A DNA stretch of 64,000 bases from Fusobacterium_C necrophorum (GTDB lineage: Bacteria > Fusobacteriota > Fusobacteriia > Fusobacteriales > Fusobacteriaceae), in the NCBI RefSeq assembly GCF_900104395.1, contig NZ_FMXX01000006.1; one strand, written 5' to 3'. Positions 43,830 through 53,380 of this stretch are shown piece by piece. The translations under genes and the position numbers were made by a program. Positions within the stretch are counted from its first letter, which is position 1, and each line of letters begins with the position of its first letter. Below the pieces are notes generated by a model, which saw nothing but the letters and a program-made list of their open reading frames with translations, was not told the origin of the DNA and ran no database searches.

Positions 43830-44718
43830 ATCCTATCTTTTCTCCTACATATACCTTTGTCTCGATTCCCTGTTTGGTATGTTCCAATAAATCCTCATCC
43901 AATTGTACCTTTCCCTTTTCGAACAGCAGCAGACAGGTAGAACCTCCAAAATCAAAGTATCCCTTTTCTTCCCCCTTGCTTACCATGGAATTTTCCGCAT
44001 AGGTTTGATGAATTCCTCCCACCATAGTCGCTCCAATTTCAAAATAGGCAATATCTCCAAATTTTTTAGATTTTAAAATCGTATATTCTCTTTGGTTTTC
44101 TAAGAAAATTCGCAGATTTCTTCGAATGGCATGTGTCGATACGGAATAATAATATCCCTGTATTTTATGAGAAGCCCCGACCCAAGCATCTGTCGGAAAA
44201 TGGTATCGATGATAATCCACCGGAGCCAGACGCACAATGACAAAGCTTCCCCCTGCATATTTTTCCGCCATTTCCTTGGATTGAAACAACTCTTCCAAAG
44301 AAAAACTCTGTCCTTTTACAAAAAAAGAAGCAAAAGAATCAATATTTTCATAGGCTAATACTTTTCCGTCCGCCGGAGAGACGAGAACATCCTCTCTCAT
44401 ATCCCAAGTTCTTGCTCCTTTTTTGAGTTTTCGATAAAAAAAATCATTAAAAGAAGTAAATTCATCCCAAGATTTTTCAGCCTCTTCGATTGGAATTTCC
44501 AAGCTTTTGATAAAAGGAAGTATCTTTTCTCTCGACTTCTTCGTATTCATCTTTTTTCCATACCAAACACTTAGAAACTTCCGTTTCACAAGAGCTTCCA
44601 GTGCCAATTTTCCAAAAGGATTATAATATAAAAATTTCAGAAAAGATTCTCCCGGAACCTTTTCTATCTTATATTCTCCCGTTTTTCTTTCCAAATATCG
44701 AATGGCTTCAAATTTCAT
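43804..44718 (-). CDS. psd: Phosphatidylserine decarboxylase proenzyme
   Basis: Makes phosphatidylethanolamine from phosphatidylserine at the inner membrane. The self-cleavage motif is GGST at 258-261, so Ser260 would become the pyruvoyl group of the small alpha chain. VSPADGKV and DYHRYHFP carry other active-site residues, including His. Length is 304 residues, the normal size for the Clostridium/Fusobacterium type. It follows pncB by nine bp and overlaps the next gene. Confidence 0.95.
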   Translation of the reverse strand: MKFEAIRYLERKTGEYKIEKVPGESFLKFLYYNPFGKLALEALVKRKFLSVWYGKKMNTKKSREKILPFIKSLEIPIEEAEKSWDEFTSFNDFFYRKLKKGARTWDMREDVLVSPADGKVLAYENIDSFASFFVKGQSFSLEELFQSKEMAEKYAGGSFVIVRLAPVDYHRYHFPTDAWVGASHKIQGYYYSVSTHAIRRNLRIFLENQREYTILKSKKFGDIAYFEIGATMVGGIHQTYAENSMVSKGEEKGYFDFGGSTCLLLFEKGKVQLDEDLLEHTKQGIETKVYVGEKIGYAKQGGVF

Positions 44719-44727
44719 CGTTTTCTC

Positions 44728-46236
44728 CTATGCTTCCTCTTGAATACTCTTAATCAATCCATACTTCAGGTTCAATAAATCCTCCGATAAATCCACCTTG
44801 TATTGATGCGGATTTTCCAAACGTTTTCTTTCCTCGGATACTTTTTCCAATGATGCCAAATAATGCTTTTGAGATTTCATAGCATCCAATAAATCCTCAT
44901 ATAAAGTTTCCTGTACCTCTCCTTGTTTCACATAGAGTTTCGTTAATTTTTCGAAGCTGTACTCTCCCGCCTTTAAATAACTCTTTTTAAAATCATACTT
45001 TTCATCTCGTAAGATCAAATCTTTTCCTCTTAACAGTCGTTCCTTATCTCGATCCCCCTCTACCAAGGTCACAAGATCGGCATAGGCTTTTCCTTCCTTA
45101 TCAAAAATTCGATAGACTTCTTTAAAACCGGGATTTGAGATTTTTATCACATCTTCTGAAAGCTTAATCAACGGTTTTCCGTCCAATTCCACAATCTTGT
45201 ATACTCCTCCGAAACACGGGTAGGATTTGGACACGGCAATGGCATCTCCCACTCCGTAAATATCTGCACAGGCCCCCTGCTCCTTTAAAGATTTTATCAA
45301 TTTTTCATCCAAGGAATTGGTTAAGAAAATTTTAGCCTTTTTCATTCCCACTTCATCCAAACGTTGTCTGCATTTTTTTGACAAATATGCCAAGTCTCCG
45401 GAATCGATACGAACTCCGTAAACTCCGGGATAATGATCGTCAATTCCGGCTTCTTGAAAAGCTTCAATAGCATTTTCCAAACCGCTTTTAATCGTATTAT
45501 ATGTGTCTATTAACAATAATAAGGTGTTTCCCTTTCGTTGTTTTCGATGTGCAATAAACTTTGCAAAAGCTTCTTTCTCCGCTTTTTTTCCGACACCGAA
45601 AGATTGAATATAGGAATGTGCCATAGTTCCGGAACTCGGAATTCCGTATCGATACTCCGTCATTAAATTCGAATGTCCGCTGCAGCCTCCAATGACTGCC
45701 GCCTTATTCCCGGAAACAGCACTGTCAAAACCATGTGCTCTTCGACTTCCAAAGGAAGAAACCGCCTGTGGATAAGCCGCCCTTGTTACCATAGAAGCCT
45801 TGGTAGCGATTGCCATTGCCATATTGATGATATTTAAAACAGGAGTTTCTAAAATTTGTGCCTCAATCAAAGGAGCTTTTATGGTAATAATCGGTTCATT
45901 CGGATAGGCAATCGACCCGTCCGGAAGAGCATACAGATCTCCCGTAAATCGAATTTTGGATAAAAAATCAATCAGATGCTGTTCTTCTAAAATTGTTGAA
46001 AAATACATTCGCTTTTCTTCTTCACTCGTTTCATTTAAAATATGAATCAAATCTAAAACTTCTTGAACACCTGCCACAACGGCAAAACCTCCGTCCTCCG
46101 TTTTCCGGAAAAATACATCGAAGGTAGCCATTTTATGCTCCATGTTCTCCATTAAAAAAATATCACTTTCTGTATATTGATAACGATCGGAATTGATAAC
46201 TCTTGCAAATTCTGTCAAAGTATTTAAACGTTTCAT
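44728..46236 (-). CDS. pncB: Nicotinate phosphoribosyltransferase
   Basis: Makes nicotinate mononucleotide from nicotinate and PRPP in NAD salvage. The 502-residue form is the long Gram-positive-type PncB2. Recognisable motifs are SSFGSRRAHGFDSAV, GVRIDSGDLAYLSKK and the phosphate-binding GVGDAI. It is the first gene of the long minus-strand run and diverges from dtd. Its promoter lies in the 189 bp before dtd but is not obvious. Confidence 0.94.
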   Translation of the reverse strand: MKRLNTLTEFARVINSDRYQYTESDIFLMENMEHKMATFDVFFRKTEDGGFAVVAGVQEVLDLIHILNETSEEEKRMYFSTILEEQHLIDFLSKIRFTGDLYALPDGSIAYPNEPIITIKAPLIEAQILETPVLNIINMAMAIATKASMVTRAAYPQAVSSFGSRRAHGFDSAVSGNKAAVIGGCSGHSNLMTEYRYGIPSSGTMAHSYIQSFGVGKKAEKEAFAKFIAHRKQRKGNTLLLLIDTYNTIKSGLENAIEAFQEAGIDDHYPGVYGVRIDSGDLAYLSKKCRQRLDEVGMKKAKIFLTNSLDEKLIKSLKEQGACADIYGVGDAIAVSKSYPCFGGVYKIVELDGKPLIKLSEDVIKISNPGFKEVYRIFDKEGKAYADLVTLVEGDRDKERLLRGKDLILRDEKYDFKKSYLKAGEYSFEKLTKLYVKQGEVQETLYEDLLDAMKSQKHYLASLEKVSEERKRLENPHQYKVDLSEDLLNLKYGLIKSIQEEA

Positions 46237-46425
46237 TGTCCCTCCTTGAAAACTCTATATTGCTATCATTATATCACTCTTTCAAACATTTTCCAAACAA
46301 ATTCCTCATACAAGGACATCGAATATTATTTTATTTTTGATAGGGCTTTTCTTTCCCTCCCTCATTGACAATTTTCGGTTCTTATGAGAGGATAGAGAAA
46401 AATATATAAAACTGAGGAGGAAAGT

Positions 46426-46872
46426 ATGAAAGCTGTGATTCAAAGAGTGCAATATGCCAATGTAAAAGTAGAAGGAAATAGCATAGGAGAAATTCAAAAA
46501 GGATTTTTAGTTCTGCTGGGCATTACTCATACGGATACGGAAGAAGACGTCCATTGGCTAGCCAATAAAATTAAAGATCTACGTGTCTTCGAAGATGAAA
46601 AGGGAAAAATGAATCTATCTTTGGAAGAGGTAAAAGGAGAAGTCCTGATTGTTTCCCAATTTACTCTCTATGGAAATTGTAAGAAGGGAAGAAGACCCGC
46701 CTTTGTGGAGGCGGCAAAACCCGAAGTTGCCATTCCTTTGTATGAAATGTTTTTAAAAACCTTTGCTTCCTTCGGAATCAAAACGGAAGCCGGCGAGTTT
46801 GGAGCAGATATGAAGGTGGAACTGTTAAATGACGGACCTGTGACTTTCATCATAGAAAGCAAAGAAAAATAA
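46426..46872 (+). CDS. dtd: D-aminoacyl-tRNA deacylase
   Basis: Removes D-amino acids (and Gly) wrongly attached to tRNA. The catalytic motifs SQFTLYG and NDGPVTF are both present. The N-terminal MKAVIQRVQYANVKV is typical, and the 148 residues equal the family norm. ATG 46426 has GAGGAGG upstream. It is a single gene; the next gene, an ABC binding protein, begins 93 bp later behind its own promoter. Confidence 0.97.
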   Translation: MKAVIQRVQYANVKVEGNSIGEIQKGFLVLLGITHTDTEEDVHWLANKIKDLRVFEDEKGKMNLSLEEVKGEVLIVSQFTLYGNCKKGRRPAFVEAAKPEVAIPLYEMFLKTFASFGIKTEAGEFGADMKVELLNDGPVTFIIESKEK

Positions 46873-46881
46873 TATTTTTTC

Positions 46882-46910
46882 AAAAATAAACCCCTTATAG
46901 GTTTGTATTT
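46882..46910. promoter_or_regulatory. Inverted repeat overlapping the second ABC promoter
   Basis: AAACC (46888-46892) pairs with GGTTT (46900-46904), extended by U-G and A-U pairs and, past one mismatch, by AAA/TTT. It covers the -35 of the next promoter. It may be the dtd terminator, an operator, or both. Confidence 0.5.
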
Positions 46911-46931
46911 AAAATATTTTTTATATATAAT
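46903..46931 (+). promoter_or_regulatory. Promoter of the second ABC importer operon
   Basis: TTGTAT (46903-46908), 17-bp spacer, TATAAT (46926-46931). The consensus -10 lies 35 bp before the start codon of the binding-protein gene. Confidence 0.65.
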
Positions 46932-46965
46932 AGGATATTAAGTTAAATTTATGAGGAGGAAAATT

Positions 46966-48507
46966 ATGTTGAAAAAAATAATTGCTTTATTCAGTTTACT
47001 TTTCTTATTCTTATTCACAGCCTGTGGAGAGAAAAAAGAAACAGCGGAAGAACATGGGAAACATTTAAATGTAGCACTTGCTTTCTTTGATACCCATTTG
47101 GATCCGGCGATTGACTATCAAGGGTGGTATGCTATGCGTGCCGGAATTGCTGAAACTCTGATCATTATGTCAAAGGAAATGACACCGGAACCTTGGCTCG
47201 CAGAAAGTTTTCAACAATTGGATGATACGACTTGGGAATTTAAAATTCGAAAAAATATTACTTTTCACAATGGGGTAGCTTTAACACCTGAAAAAGTAAA
47301 AGCCAGCTTGGAAAGAAGCATCGCTCTAAACAATCGTGCAAAACAGGAAATCGGAAATTATACCTTCTCTGTAAGGGAAGATGCTCTGATTGTAAAAACG
47401 GATAAATTAGATCCCTTCTTGGCGGATAATCTGTCAGAACCTATGTATAGCATTGTAGATGTGGATGCTGCAACGAATGCGGAGGAATTTACCTTGAAAC
47501 CTGTTGCGACGGGACCCTTCATCGTAGATAGCAGTACGGACAATGAAAGAGTCGAACTGGTGGCGAATAAAAACTATTGGAACGGAACTCCTAAATTAGA
47601 CTCCGTGAGCTATCTGCTCATCCCGGATGCCAATACCAGAATGCTTGCATTGCAATCGGGAGAGGTGGATGTCAGTATCGGTCTCAGTGCAAGTGCTTTG
47701 AGTACTTTTCAGGATTACAAAAATATTGCTGTAGACATTGTTCCTTCCACAAGGATCATCTACGCCTTTTTTAATCCGAATACCGAAGCTTTACAAGACA
47801 AACGAGTACGGGAAGCCATCAACTATGCTATCGATAAGGAAACCATGGCAAATATTACATTAAACGGGACTGTAAAAGCAGCTTATAGCCCTTATTCTTC
47901 CAGTCTGCCTTTCGGTTCGGACAGTATTGAGGGATATCGATATGATGTAAAAAAAGCGGAAGAATTGTTAAAAGAAGCAGGATACCATAAGAATAGCAAT
48001 CATATATTGGAAAAAGACGGAAAAGAATTACGTCTTAAATTTGTCTACTATTCTTCCAGAGCGGAGATTCCTTTTATTGCCCAATATGTACAATCGGAGC
48101 TTGCAAAACTTGGAATTGTCTTAGACTTGGTAAGTTATGAAAAACTTCCGTTGGATCAATACAATGCCGGTGCCTTCGATATCGGTGTCGATTCTTTTTC
48201 GACAGCCACAAATTCAAATCCAAGTCTTTTATTACGAGTTGGATTTACGAAAGAGGCTTCCGACAATTTCTTACATTATTTCCACAATGACAGAGTGGAA
48301 GAAATTGCAAAAGAATTATCTTTGGAGAAAGATGCAAAAAAACGATTTGCTTTGGCAAAAGAGGCACAAGAACTTATTGTAAAAGAAGGTAAGAATATTT
48401 TCTTAGCCTATCCTCAAAATAATATTTGTCGAAGTACAAAGGTAAAGAATTTCAGTGTGCATCCTTTAGATTTTTATCAAATGAATAAAGATGTAGAAAA
48501 AGAATAA
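46966..48507 (+). CDS. Peptide/nickel ABC importer, substrate-binding lipoprotein
   Basis: SBP family 5 lipoprotein of 513 residues, similar in length to NikA. The signal peptide MLKKIIALF ends in the lipobox LFTAC followed by GEKKE. The sequence has WEFKIRKNITFHNG and the loop DKRVREAINYAIDKET, both family hallmarks. I use ATG 46966, six bases after GAGGAGG; an upstream ATG (46951) would not use this site. Only moderate similarity is visible to the SBP at 25840-27342, so the two importers probably differ in substrate. It heads a five-gene operon. Confidence 0.92.
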   Translation: MLKKIIALFSLLFLFLFTACGEKKETAEEHGKHLNVALAFFDTHLDPAIDYQGWYAMRAGIAETLIIMSKEMTPEPWLAESFQQLDDTTWEFKIRKNITFHNGVALTPEKVKASLERSIALNNRAKQEIGNYTFSVREDALIVKTDKLDPFLADNLSEPMYSIVDVDAATNAEEFTLKPVATGPFIVDSSTDNERVELVANKNYWNGTPKLDSVSYLLIPDANTRMLALQSGEVDVSIGLSASALSTFQDYKNIAVDIVPSTRIIYAFFNPNTEALQDKRVREAINYAIDKETMANITLNGTVKAAYSPYSSSLPFGSDSIEGYRYDVKKAEELLKEAGYHKNSNHILEKDGKELRLKFVYYSSRAEIPFIAQYVQSELAKLGIVLDLVSYEKLPLDQYNAGAFDIGVDSFSTATNSNPSLLLRVGFTKEASDNFLHYFHNDRVEEIAKELSLEKDAKKRFALAKEAQELIVKEGKNIFLAYPQNNICRSTKVKNFSVHPLDFYQMNKDVEKE

Positions 48508-48523
48508 AAGAGGGGGAGCAAGA

Positions 48524-49489
48524 ATGTATCCATTTATCGGGAAAAAACTTCTCAGTTTTTCCTGTATTTTGCTGGGGATTTCTTTTCTCACTTTCTTGTT
48601 ACTCCATATATCACCGGCGGATCCTGCCTATTTAAAATTAGCAGCCGCCGGTGTTCCTCCCACCAGGGAAGCTTTAGAAATGGAACGGCATATCATGGGA
48701 ATTGATAAACCCTTTTTAGAACAATATTTTATTTGGTTAAAAAATGTAGTTCATGGAAATTTTGGAACAAGCTATCAGTACGATACTCCTGTTCTTCCTA
48801 TTTTTTTAAGAGACTTGCCAAATACCATAAAACTTGTTTTTTTAGGCTTAATCGTCTCCGGTATGATCTCTTTTTGTTCTGCCATGATTTCGGCATTTTG
48901 TAAAAACACTTGGATAGACAGCTTTCTTAAAAATATTTCCAATATTTCGATTGCAATTCCGGATTTTTATCTGACTTTGTTATTTATGTATATCTTCAGT
49001 GTTCGACTTCATATATTGCCTATTGTAAGTCGTTCCGATACAAAGTCTCTCATTTTACCTGTTCTCGTCTTGGGAATTGTGAGTTCCGGAAAACCGACTC
49101 GATATATTCGCAGTCGCCTTCTGGAAGAACTTTCGAAAGATTATGTCAAAGGTGCCTATGCGAGAGGGCTCTCCGCTCCTCTTGTCATGTTTCATCATGT
49201 CTTGAAAAACTCTATGGTGGGAATTATCACTGTGATCGGTCTTACTTTGGGAAATTTGTTAGGAGGAACCGCCGCCATCGAATTTTTAACTTCTTACAAA
49301 GGAGTGGGAAACCTTATTTTAGAAGCGATTGAACATAGAGATATGCCGATGATTCAACTGTATGTTCTATGGATGGCAATGTCCTTTTTACTTATCAATT
49401 TATTGGTTGATTTTTCTTATCATTTTTTCAATCCGCAAATAAAATGGAAAATAAAGCAAAACGGAAGGAGGCATCACCATGAAAGGTAA
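48524..49489 (+). CDS. Peptide/nickel ABC importer, permease (NikB/OppB type)
   Basis: B-type permease of 321 residues with about six membrane segments and the EAA loop near ELSKDYVKGAYARGLSAP. The start YPFIGKKLLSFSCILLGISF is a normal N-terminus with a first membrane helix. It begins 16 bp after the binding protein and overlaps the next permease by 11 bp. Confidence 0.92.
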   Translation: MYPFIGKKLLSFSCILLGISFLTFLLLHISPADPAYLKLAAAGVPPTREALEMERHIMGIDKPFLEQYFIWLKNVVHGNFGTSYQYDTPVLPIFLRDLPNTIKLVFLGLIVSGMISFCSAMISAFCKNTWIDSFLKNISNISIAIPDFYLTLLFMYIFSVRLHILPIVSRSDTKSLILPVLVLGIVSSGKPTRYIRSRLLEELSKDYVKGAYARGLSAPLVMFHHVLKNSMVGIITVIGLTLGNLLGGTAAIEFLTSYKGVGNLILEAIEHRDMPMIQLYVLWMAMSFLLINLLVDFSYHFFNPQIKWKIKQNGRRHHHER

Positions 49490-50291
49490 AAAAATAAAAT
49501 ATTCTAACATTATTTTCTTCTTATTTTTTATTCTTTTATGTGGTATCATTTTCTTCCCTTCTTTCTTCAGCAGTATAGACCCTAATTATGCAGATGTAAC
49601 GGTAACTTTACATGGTCCGAGCGGAAAACATTGGTTCGGTTGTGATTATTTAGGAAGAGACATTTTTACAAGAGTGATTTACGGAATGCGTTCTTCTACG
49701 ATTTTGGCAGTCATTGGAGTTTCTATCATGTTGATGACAGGAACAATCATCGGAATGTTTTGCGGCTATTATTCCAATCCTCTTTCTCATCTTTTCATGA
49801 GAATTGCCGACATGATGTTAGCCTTTCCCGGAACGGTTCTAAGTATTGCTATCGTAGGGGTTTTAGGTCCCGGTATTTTGAATACCCTACTGGCGATTCT
49901 CATTCCGGGTTGGGCAGAATTTGCCAGAGTTGCCAGAGCTTTGACCATAGAGCAAAAAGAAAATGAATATATCAAAACAGCCGTTTTGAATGGAAATACA
50001 AATTTTTCTATCCTTTTCCGATATATTTTGCCGAATATCATGGCTTCTTTATTCGTTTATACCAGTTCAAATATAGGAAACTTCATTCTACGACTGGCAA
50101 TGTTGAGTTTTTTGGGACTGGGATTAAGACCGCCCAGACCGGAACTGGGTTTAATCCTATCGGAAGCAAAAGATTTCATGCAGATTGCTCCCTTTTATAT
50201 GTTTTTTCCGGGTCTGGCTCTTTTTATGATTGTATTTGTTTTCAACAGTTTAAGTGATTTTTTAAGAGATCGCATAGAAAGGAATCGATAA
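49479..50291 (+). CDS. Peptide/nickel ABC importer, permease (NikC/OppC type)
   Basis: C-type permease of 270 residues. It shows the FGCDYLGRDIFTRVIYG motif after the first membrane helix and an EAA loop at ALTIEQKENEYIKTAVLNG. It ends with one base shared with the next gene (TAATG), so coupling is likely. Confidence 0.92.
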   Translation: MKGKKIKYSNIIFFLFFILLCGIIFFPSFFSSIDPNYADVTVTLHGPSGKHWFGCDYLGRDIFTRVIYGMRSSTILAVIGVSIMLMTGTIIGMFCGYYSNPLSHLFMRIADMMLAFPGTVLSIAIVGVLGPGILNTLLAILIPGWAEFARVARALTIEQKENEYIKTAVLNGNTNFSILFRYILPNIMASLFVYTSSNIGNFILRLAMLSFLGLGLRPPRPELGLILSEAKDFMQIAPFYMFFPGLALFMIVFVFNSLSDFLRDRIERNR

Positions 50292-51067
50292 TGGAAGTCT
50301 TAAGAATGGAAAATGTCTCCATCTCTTATGGAGAAACATCCGTGGTAAAAAATATCAATTTTCAATTACAAAGAGGAGAAATTATTTCCATTGTAGGAGA
50401 AAGCGGAAGTGGAAAATCCACGATTTTAAATGCTATTATTGGCTTTCTTCCGGAAGAGGGAAGAATACAAAGCGGTGAAATTTATTATGAAGGAAAAAAG
50501 ATAACACGGCTTTCCCAAAAAGAGTGGCGACTTCTTCGTGGGAAAAAAATAGGAACTATTTTTCAAGAACCCGGAAGTACTCTAAATCCCTTTCAAAAAA
50601 TCGGAAAACAATTTTTTGAAAGCTATCGTCATGTGCTTGGGCTTCCCCAAAAAGAAGCAAAGGACCTGATGGAAAGCATGTTTTCCAAAGTAGGACTGAA
50701 AAATACGGAAGAACTCATCGAAAAATTTCCATTTCAATTAAGCGGAGGAATGAATCAAAGGGTATCCATTGCTTTAGCGACCAGTTTGGGACCTAATTTA
50801 TTATTGGCGGATGAACCCACTTCTTCCTTAGATGCCACCATTCAAAAAAATATTATCGAAGAGTTTTTATTCTTAAAGAAAGAATTCAATATGAGTATTC
50901 TTTTGGTCACTCACAACCTGGCCTTAGCAAAATATATCAGTGATAAAATATTGGTTCTTTTCCAAGGAAATATAGTAGATTTCGGGGCTCCCGAAGAGAT
51001 TTTGCAATCTCCTAAAAGTAAATACACTCAAACATTATTGGTCGATATTCCAAAAATAAAGGAGTAA
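50291..51067 (+). CDS. Peptide/nickel ABC importer, ATP-binding protein 1 (NikD type)
   Basis: ATPase of 258 residues. Walker A GESGSGKST, signature LSGGMNQRVS and Walker B LLLADEPTS are all intact, with the LVTHN switch (N in place of the usual D). It is short, with no C-terminal oligopeptide domain. It starts at the TAATG junction with the permease stop and lies 2 bp before the partner ATPase. Confidence 0.91.
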   Translation: MEVLRMENVSISYGETSVVKNINFQLQRGEIISIVGESGSGKSTILNAIIGFLPEEGRIQSGEIYYEGKKITRLSQKEWRLLRGKKIGTIFQEPGSTLNPFQKIGKQFFESYRHVLGLPQKEAKDLMESMFSKVGLKNTEELIEKFPFQLSGGMNQRVSIALATSLGPNLLLADEPTSSLDATIQKNIIEEFLFLKKEFNMSILLVTHNLALAKYISDKILVLFQGNIVDFGAPEEILQSPKSKYTQTLLVDIPKIKE

Positions 51068-51069
51068 AC

Positions 51070-51822
51070 ATGGAAAAAACAATCTTAGAAATTCAAGATT
51101 TAAGTGCGGGTTATCATCAAAAGCACATTTTAAAAAATCTGAGTTTTTCGCTGAAAGAAAATGAAATCTTAGGGATCGTTGGAGAAAGTGGGAGCGGAAA
51201 ATCCACTCTTGCCAATGCAATTACCTATTTTGCGGATATTTACGAAGGGCATATTTTATTTCGAGGAAAAGATATATGCCATCCCGCCTCCGAGGAAAAA
51301 AGAAATATTCGAAAACATATCCAGATGATTATACAGGATTCCAAAACTTCTTTTAATCCTTCTATGAAAATAAAGGAGTATATTGCGGAGCCTCTAAAAA
51401 ATTTCTATCAACTGAAGAAAGAAGAAATTCGAAAAAAAAGTATAGAATTATTGAATATGGTGGGATTGGAAGAAAACATCTTGGAACGATATCCAAAGCA
51501 ACTGAGCGGAGGACAACGTCAAAGAATTGCCATTACAAGAGCCTTAGCCATTCAAGCGGATATTATTATCTGTGATGAAATTACCTCGGCTTTAGATGTC
51601 AGCATTCAGAAACAAATCATTTCTTTATTAAAAGAACTGGGACAAAAACAAAAACTCAGTTACATCTTTATCAGTCATGACATAGCTTTAGTTTCGGAAT
51701 TGTGTGACCGTATTCTCATTATGTATCAGGGAGAAATTGTAGAAACTCTCAAATCTTCCGAATTAAAACAAGCCAAACACTTCCATACAAAAGAACTGTT
51801 AGCCTCTGTTTTTAAAATCTAA
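51070..51822 (+). CDS. Peptide/nickel ABC importer, ATP-binding protein 2 (NikE type)
   Basis: ATPase of 250 residues. Walker A GESGSGKST, signature LSGGQRQRIA, Walker B IIICDEIT and the FISHD switch are present. Like the others in this window it lacks the long OppF C-terminal domain. It is last in the operon and is followed immediately by a hairpin that it shares with the convergent nhaC. Confidence 0.91.
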   Translation: MEKTILEIQDLSAGYHQKHILKNLSFSLKENEILGIVGESGSGKSTLANAITYFADIYEGHILFRGKDICHPASEEKRNIRKHIQMIIQDSKTSFNPSMKIKEYIAEPLKNFYQLKKEEIRKKSIELLNMVGLEENILERYPKQLSGGQRQRIAITRALAIQADIIICDEITSALDVSIQKQIISLLKELGQKQKLSYIFISHDIALVSELCDRILIMYQGEIVETLKSSELKQAKHFHTKELLASVFKI

Positions 51823-51823
51823 A

Positions 51824-51850
51824 AAGGAGAATGAATGCCTCATTCTCCTT
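51824..51850. terminator. Bidirectional terminator overlapping the nhaC stop codon
   Basis: AAGGAGAATGA (51824-51834), 5-base loop, TCATTCTCCTT (51840-51850). On the minus strand it is followed by TTT plus A-T sequence, and the nhaC stop codon (51840-51842) is in the stem. On the plus strand CTCTTTCC follows. Confidence 0.8.
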
Positions 51851-53228
51851 CTCTTTCCTCTTCCAATGTTATCATTCCTATTCCTAAAAATCCCGAAATA
51901 ACTGCAATCAAAGGACTCAATACATTAAAAAAAGCAAAAGGCAGATACGCAAAAGGATAAACACCCAAAGTAGCATACATAAAAGCTCCACAGGTATTCC
52001 AAGGAATAAGAGCGGAACTCATCGTTCCCGAATCTTCCAATATTCTTGAAAGAACCCTCGGATCCAAGCCTTTTTTTCGATATCGTTCCTTGAACATTCT
52101 TCCCGGAATTAAAATAGACAGATATTGTTCCGGTAAGGTCGCATTGCAGAAAATACAGGAAAGCACCGTCGTCAAAACTAGACTTCCCGTAGTTTTTGTA
52201 AAAGTGATCAATCTTTCCTCGATCGTTTCCAATACCTTTATTTTTTCCACAACACCACCGAATGCCATTGCCACAATAATTAAAGAAACCGTGAACATCA
52301 TGGATTGTAATCCGCCTCTCGATAATAATTTATCGGCAAGTTCATAGCCTGTCGTTGCTTGATAGCCATATTGAGAAACTTCTAAAATCGCTCCGAAATC
52401 TTTATGCTGAATGATGAAAGCAAAAACGGCTCCCAGCACTCCTCCCAAGGTCAAGCCCGGTACTGCAGGCGTCTTCAAGGCTACCATAAGAATAACCAGA
52501 ATAGGAGGAAGCAATAAAATCGGATGAATCACAAATTCTTGCTCCAACACATGTAATAATTTATATATTTCTCCTGTATTCAATTCTCTTCCTAAATAAC
52601 GAAGTCCGATTCCCGTGTACAAGGCTAGAGCAATACAATACACAGGTATGGTCGTTTTCATCATATTACGAATATGTTCAAACAAGGTGGTTCCGGAAAC
52701 CGCTGCCGCCAAGTTTGTTGTATCCGACAGAGGAGAAAGTTTATCTCCGAAATAAGCCCCCGAAATAATGGCTCCTGCCGTAAGAGCGGTAGGAATTCCC
52801 AATACTTCCCCAACTCCTAACAATGCAATCCCAACGGTTCCTGCCGTAGTCCAAGAGCTCCCCGTCGCTAAAGAAACGATAGAACATAATACAGTGCTTG
52901 CTAACAAAAAAAATCCCGGCGAGATGATTTGTAAACCGTAATATATCATCGTGGGAACTATCCCCGCCACAATCCAAGTTCCTATTATTACCCCAATAAT
53001 CATCTGTATTAGGATAGCTTGTGTTGCCGGCAAAATCGTCTCGACGATACCCTTTTCCATCTCTGACCAAGTATAACCTAAATATTTTCCTAAAGCCGCA
53101 GCTACTATCGTAGCCATCAAAAGTGGTATTTGTGGGTCAGCTCCATATTTTAAAATCCCCACAGCAATAATTACGATTAAAAATACAATAGGAAGTAGAG
53201 CTTCCACCAATGTTGGCTTTCTTTTCAT
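51840..53228 (-). CDS. nhaC: NhaC-family Na+/H+ antiporter
   Basis: Membrane protein of 462 residues with about eleven hydrophobic segments. The core motif GAYFGDKLSPLSDTTNLAAA is a hallmark of NhaC antiporters, as is the late ALIPWNTCGAFM. It exchanges Na+ for H+ at the inner membrane, or in some relatives malate or lactate for Na+. Its position next to the lactate cluster makes malate/lactate exchange worth testing. It is transcribed separately, after the etfA terminator. Confidence 0.9.
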   Translation of the reverse strand: MKRKPTLVEALLPIVFLIVIIAVGILKYGADPQIPLLMATIVAAALGKYLGYTWSEMEKGIVETILPATQAILIQMIIGVIIGTWIVAGIVPTMIYYGLQIISPGFFLLASTVLCSIVSLATGSSWTTAGTVGIALLGVGEVLGIPTALTAGAIISGAYFGDKLSPLSDTTNLAAAVSGTTLFEHIRNMMKTTIPVYCIALALYTGIGLRYLGRELNTGEIYKLLHVLEQEFVIHPILLLPPILVILMVALKTPAVPGLTLGGVLGAVFAFIIQHKDFGAILEVSQYGYQATTGYELADKLLSRGGLQSMMFTVSLIIVAMAFGGVVEKIKVLETIEERLITFTKTTGSLVLTTVLSCIFCNATLPEQYLSILIPGRMFKERYRKKGLDPRVLSRILEDSGTMSSALIPWNTCGAFMYATLGVYPFAYLPFAFFNVLSPLIAVISGFLGIGMITLEEEREGE

Positions 53229-53336
53229 TTGACATTATCACGCCCCTTTATTTTTCTTTTTTTCGCTATCAAGGAATTCTAACATAAATGCCTCGGAATA
53301 ACAAGCTTTTTTCCAAAATCTTTTCAAAAGAAAAAA

Positions 53337-53365
53337 GCCCCTTTCCCTCAAAAGAGAAAGAGAAC
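53337..53365 (-). terminator. Terminator of the lactate operon
   Basis: Minus-strand GTTCTCTTTCTC and GAGGGAAAGGGGC pair imperfectly, with several G-U pairs and a small bulge, followed by TTTTTT. It lies 16 bp past the etfA stop codon. Confidence 0.6.
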
Positions 53366-53380
53366 TTTTTCCATCTATAC

